Origin: Streptomyces sp. NRRL S-37
Lineage (GTDB): Bacteria; Actinomycetota; Actinomycetes; Streptomycetales; Streptomycetaceae
Assembly: GCF_000721605.1 (NCBI RefSeq)
Contig: NZ_JOIZ01000001.1
Span: forward strand, 186,001 to 250,000
Length of the DNA: 64,000 nucleotides
Direction: 5' to 3'
The translations under genes and the position numbers were made by a program. This document shows positions 61,017-64,000 of this stretch, one piece after another (position 1 is the first letter of the stretch; every line of letters starts with the position of its first letter). The notes beneath the pieces were generated by a model, which did not search any database, was not told the origin of the DNA, and was given only the letters and a program-made list of their open reading frames with translations.

Positions 61017-61500
61017 GGCCCGTGGCCTTTCGGAGGTTCCGGAGAAGGGCGGCGCGATTTCCCGGGCGCACGGCGTCGTACACCCCTGATCTGAGGGGGG
61101 CGTACGGGACTCAGACGTGCGTCGCGGGCATCCGGTGCCGGCCGCGCGGCGGGCACCGGAGGACGGGAGACACCAGGATCACCGCGGACCGGCGGGACCG
61201 GGAACGGGGAGCGGCGGCGGTGGCGTGGTCACGCACGGCCGGTCTCCCCTCACTGGTCATGGATGCGCGGCCCGACGGCGGGCGGCGTCTGTGCGGTGAG
61301 TGTAGGGAGGCAGGGGAGGACCGGGCCACACAATATCCACGTCTCACATTCTGGTACGGCGTTCCTGGTCAGTGAGATGTCTGAGATCGTTGTATGGCCC
61401 ACACGGTTCGTGCGGCCCCTCCCGCGAGGCGGACGCGTGGCACGGTGCGGGCCGCCGGTGTACGCCGCCGGTGACCGTTCCTCCCCGGAAAGACCGTGAA
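61017..61500. other. Divergent intergenic region, EF-G2 / MHS transporter
   Basis: 484 bases without a credible gene. A GC-rich inverted repeat lies near 61134-61160 (GGTGCCGGCCGC / GCGGGCACC). An element with repeated GAGAT (TGAGATGTCTGAGATCG, 61375-61391) in relatively AT-rich DNA may be an operator for the transporter. Confidence 0.4.
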
Positions 61501-62907
61501 ATGCCCGCACCCTCCACCGGCCCGGCCCCCGTCAACTCCCGGTCCCGGGTCCTCATCGCGAGCCTCATCGGCACGACGATCGAGTTCTACGACTTCTACA
61601 TCTACGCGACCGCCGCCGTCCTGGTCTTCCCCAAGCTCTTCTTCCCGAGCAGCGACCCGACCACGGCCCTGCTGTCGTCCTTCGCGGTGTTCGGCGCCGC
61701 GATGGTCGCCCGCCCGATCGGCGCCGTGGTCTTCGGACACCTCGGCGACCGGCTCGGCCGCAAGGGCACCCTGGTGGCGTCGCTGCTCACCATGGGCATC
61801 GCCACCTTCCTCATCGGCGTGCTGCCCACCTACGCGCAGGCCGGATGGGCCGCCACCGCGCTGCTGGTGCTGATGCGGCTCGCGCAGGGCTTCGCGCTCG
61901 GCGGCGAGTGGAGCGGCGCGGCCCTGGTCGCCACCGAGAACGCCCCGAAGCACAAGCGCGCCCTCTACGGCACGTTCCCGCAGCTCGGCGCCCCGCTCGG
62001 CTTCATCATCGGCAACGGGCTCTTCCTGGCCATCGGCGCGCTGCTGCCGTCCACGGCGGGCGCCGACCCGTCCCAGCCCTCGGACGCCTTCCTGAGCTGG
62101 GGCTGGCGCATCCCGTTCCTGTTCTCCGCGGTGATGGTCGCGATCGGCCTGTGGGTGCGGATGCGCCTGGTGGAGGCGCCGGTCTTCGCCAAGACCCGCG
62201 AGGCCGGGCTGGTGCGCAAGCTGCCGCTGGCCACCGTCTTCCGCAACCACTGGAAGCAGCTGATCCTCGGCACCTTCTTCATGCTGGCGACGTACGTGCT
62301 CTTCTACCTGATGACCACGTTCTCGCTGAGCTACGGCCGTACGCCCGAGGACGACGCCGTGCCCGGCCTGGGCTACGACTACACCACCTTCGTCCTGATG
62401 ATGATCTTCGGGGTGCTGTTCTTCGCCGTGTTCACCCTGGTCTCCGGCCCGCTCGCGGACAAGTACGGCCGGCGCTCGACGCTGATCGCGGTCACCGCCG
62501 GGATCCTGGTCTTCGGGCTGGTGTGGGTGCCGCTGATCGGCCTGGGCACGCTGGGCGTGGTGCTGTGGCTGGTGCTCGGCTTCACGCTGATGGGCATGAC
62601 GTTCGGCCCGATGGGGGCGCTGCTGCCGGAGCTCTTCCCGACGAGCGTGCGCTACACGGGCTCCGGGATCTCCTACAACGTCAGCTCGATCCTCGGCGCG
62701 GCCGTCGCCCCGTTCATCGCGGTCGCCCTGTGGGAGGCCGGTGACGGCTCGCCGTGGCTGGTCGGCGTCTACCTCTCCTCGATGGCGCTGCTGACGCTGG
62801 TGGCGCTGTTGCTGGGCAAGGAGACGAAGGACGTCGGACTCGACGAGGGCGAGACCGCCGACGCCCCCGCCAGGGACGAGACCCCCGCCGCCACCACGGC
62901 CCCCTGA
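61501..62907 (+). CDS. MFS transporter, metabolite:H+ symporter (ShiA/ProP-type)
   Basis: 468 residues, ATG 61501 after GGAAAG. Twelve membrane helices. MHS family marks: SLIGTTIEFYDFYIYATAA in helix 1, FGHLGDRLGRKGTLV between helices 2 and 3, RLAQGFALGGEWSGAALVATE, and PLADKYGRRSTLIAV in the second half. The family carries organic acids, shikimate, alpha-ketoglutarate or osmolytes with protons; the substrate cannot be read from sequence. Single gene with its own terminator. Confidence 0.92.
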   Translation: MPAPSTGPAPVNSRSRVLIASLIGTTIEFYDFYIYATAAVLVFPKLFFPSSDPTTALLSSFAVFGAAMVARPIGAVVFGHLGDRLGRKGTLVASLLTMGIATFLIGVLPTYAQAGWAATALLVLMRLAQGFALGGEWSGAALVATENAPKHKRALYGTFPQLGAPLGFIIGNGLFLAIGALLPSTAGADPSQPSDAFLSWGWRIPFLFSAVMVAIGLWVRMRLVEAPVFAKTREAGLVRKLPLATVFRNHWKQLILGTFFMLATYVLFYLMTTFSLSYGRTPEDDAVPGLGYDYTTFVLMMIFGVLFFAVFTLVSGPLADKYGRRSTLIAVTAGILVFGLVWVPLIGLGTLGVVLWLVLGFTLMGMTFGPMGALLPELFPTSVRYTGSGISYNVSSILGAAVAPFIAVALWEAGDGSPWLVGVYLSSMALLTLVALLLGKETKDVGLDEGETADAPARDETPAATTAP

Positions 62908-62923
62908 GCCGTCCGCCGGCCCG

Positions 62924-62966
62924 CCGAGGCCCTCCCCACCCGTGCACCGGGTGGGGAGGGCCTCGG
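62924..62966. terminator. Strong hairpin terminator after the transporter
   Basis: Perfect 18-base arms CCGAGGCCCTCCCCACCC and complement, seven-base loop, 16 bases past the stop. Confidence 0.9.
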
Positions 62967-63116
62967 TGCGTCCGGGTCCGGCCCGCATACCTCTCCGGAT
63001 GGCACGGAAGCGCCCGCACGCAAGCGCATCCATGAAAGCATTGTCGAACAACATACACAGGTTGACGCGTGCTGTAGGGTGTGACCACGTCGACCACCGG
63101 AGCCAGGACCTCACCC

Positions 63117-64000
63117 ATGCCGCAGCCACCCGCACCCTCCGCCCAGGTGACAGCCGCCGAGATCTCCCGTATCGCGGGGGTCACGCGCGCCACCGTCAGC
63201 AACTGGCGCCGCCGGCACGACGACTTCCCCGCGCCCTCGGGCGGTACGGACAGCAGCCCGCTGTACGACCTGGAGGAGGTCCGCGCCTGGCTCGCCTCGC
63301 GCGGACAGCACACGGCGGCCACGCCCAGCGGGGAGCTGCGCACCACCCTGCGCCTCCGCGAGCGGGCCGGTGCCGGCGCGTCCGACCTGCTCCTGCTGGT
63401 CCTCGCGGCGGCCCGCCGCCCCGCCGACGGCCTCACCGGTCTGCTCGCGCTGCCCGACGCCGACCTGGTGGAGCGGGCGAACGACGCGGCGGCCGGGGTC
63501 GTGGACGTGGTGCCGGGCACGGAGCCCGTCCGGTTCACCGACGCCGAGGCCACGGTCCTGCGCGCCCTGCTGCTCTGCGTCCGCGACGAGGGCGCGCAGA
63601 CGGCGCTGGGCGTCCTGGCGGAGCGGGAGCTGGAGGACAGCGCCACCAGTGGCGCCTACCTCACCCCGGCCCCGCTCGCCGACCTGCTGGCCCGCCTGGT
63701 CCCGGGCTCCCCGGCCCGTGTCCTCGACCCCGCCTGCGGCAGCGGCACCCTGCTGACGGCCGCCGCCGCACGCGGCGCGCGCGAGCTGTACGGGCAGGAC
63801 AGCGTTCCCGTCCAGGCGCGGCGCACCGCGGTCGGCCTGACCCTGACGGCCGGGGAGGGCGCGCGTGTCGCCGTGCGCACGGGCGACAGCCTGCGCGCCG
63901 ACGCCTTCCCCGACCTCACCGTCGACGCCGTGCTGTGCAACCCGCCCTACGGCGACCGGGACTGGGGCCACGACGAACTGGCCTACGACGCGCGCTGGGC
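63117..64000 (+). CDS. HTH-domain N6-adenine DNA methylase (3' end outside window)
   Basis: 294 codons visible. N-terminal helix-turn-helix AAEISRIAGVTRATVSNWRRR with DFPAPSGG and YDLEEVRAWL, the same module as in the protein at 25858. The methylase domain then shows a HsdM-like start (GAYLTPAPLADLLARL), SAM motif LDPACGSGTLLTAAA and the catalytic motif CNPPYGDRDWG, which is intact. So this copy should be able to methylate adenine N6. Fusion of a DNA-binding HTH to an orphan methylase is a Streptomyces-type architecture. No restriction subunit is visible in the window. Confidence 0.85.
   Translation, partial: MPQPPAPSAQVTAAEISRIAGVTRATVSNWRRRHDDFPAPSGGTDSSPLYDLEEVRAWLASRGQHTAATPSGELRTTLRLRERAGAGASDLLLLVLAAARRPADGLTGLLALPDADLVERANDAAAGVVDVVPGTEPVRFTDAEATVLRALLLCVRDEGAQTALGVLAERELEDSATSGAYLTPAPLADLLARLVPGSPARVLDPACGSGTLLTAAAARGARELYGQDSVPVQARRTAVGLTLTAGEGARVAVRTGDSLRADAFPDLTVDAVLCNPPYGDRDWGHDELAYDARW

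Noticed and set aside
61369..63135. 588-residue minus-strand frame opposite the transporter
   Set aside because: The plus strand encodes a complete MHS transporter with all motifs; the antisense frame is charged low-complexity sequence.

Overview
The window is high-GC actinobacterial DNA, almost certainly from the chromosome of a Streptomyces. Reasons: strong third-position G/C, frequent GTG/TTG starts, only two TTA codons noticed in the called genes, many TAT/Sec secreted proteins, an ABC sugar importer without its own ATPase, and a family of short intergenic repeats typical of the genus. No rRNA, tRNA, CRISPR array or insertion sequence was seen.

Layout. (1) 3-4465: a tightly overlapping plus-strand operon, cut by the left edge. 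It encodes a membrane-anchored coiled-coil MotA/ZorA-like protein, a MotB/ZorB-like single-pass protein, a TerY-like vWA protein, a PP2C phosphatase and a Ser/Thr kinase. An EVE/PUA-like gene and a TTA-containing orphan follow. (2) 6468-13098: minus-strand NlpC/P60 hydrolase, a large XRE-nSTAND-WD40 protein, an I36-type inhibitor and a lipoprotein. (3) 13505-16282: secreted GH81 beta-1,3-glucanase behind a GAGCGCTC operator. (4) 16356-25160: a patchy region with a broken RidA gene, a broken WYL regulator, an erythromycin-esterase remnant, small secreted or membrane proteins, a DUF1906 hydrolase and a degenerate M15-like protein. (5) 25309-35097: a HTH/N6-adenine methylase-like gene with an altered catalytic motif, diverging from a SWIM / unknown / vWA / MoxR AAA+ / DUF5682 operon. 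(6) 35223-42689: erythromycin-esterase-like enzyme with a divergent tandem-MerR regulator, an esterase, a coiled-coil/HhH-like membrane protein, an oxidoreductase/MarR divergent pair and a DUF574 methyltransferase. (7) 42900-58855: a beta-glucan utilisation locus with GH16, GH1, two ABC permeases, a binding lipoprotein, a LacI regulator, GH3, a GH2-like/discoidin enzyme, a DUF1996 protein and a GH55-like beta-helix protein. (8) 58968-64000: an EF-G paralogue, an MHS-type transporter, and a second HTH/N6-methylase with an intact NPPY motif that runs off the right edge.

How the genes work together. Secreted GH81, GH16, GH55-like and GH2-like enzymes would cut beta-1,3-glucan such as laminarin or fungal wall. 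The binding protein and permeases would import oligosaccharides, presumably powered by a shared ATPase such as MsiK encoded elsewhere. GH1 and GH3 would finish hydrolysis, under a CebR/BglR-like LacI repressor. GAGCGCTC boxes occur at GH81, at the lacI gene and between DUF1996 and GH55-like, joining loci more than 35 kb apart.

The most novel candidate is the left-edge operon, which couples an apparent ion-channel pair to a vWA/phosphatase/kinase triad. The second is the SWIM-vWA-MoxR-DUF5682 operon. Together with the nSTAND protein, the EVE-domain gene and the two methylase paralogues, the window is rich in conflict-system-type architectures, but none of these functions is demonstrated by the sequence alone.
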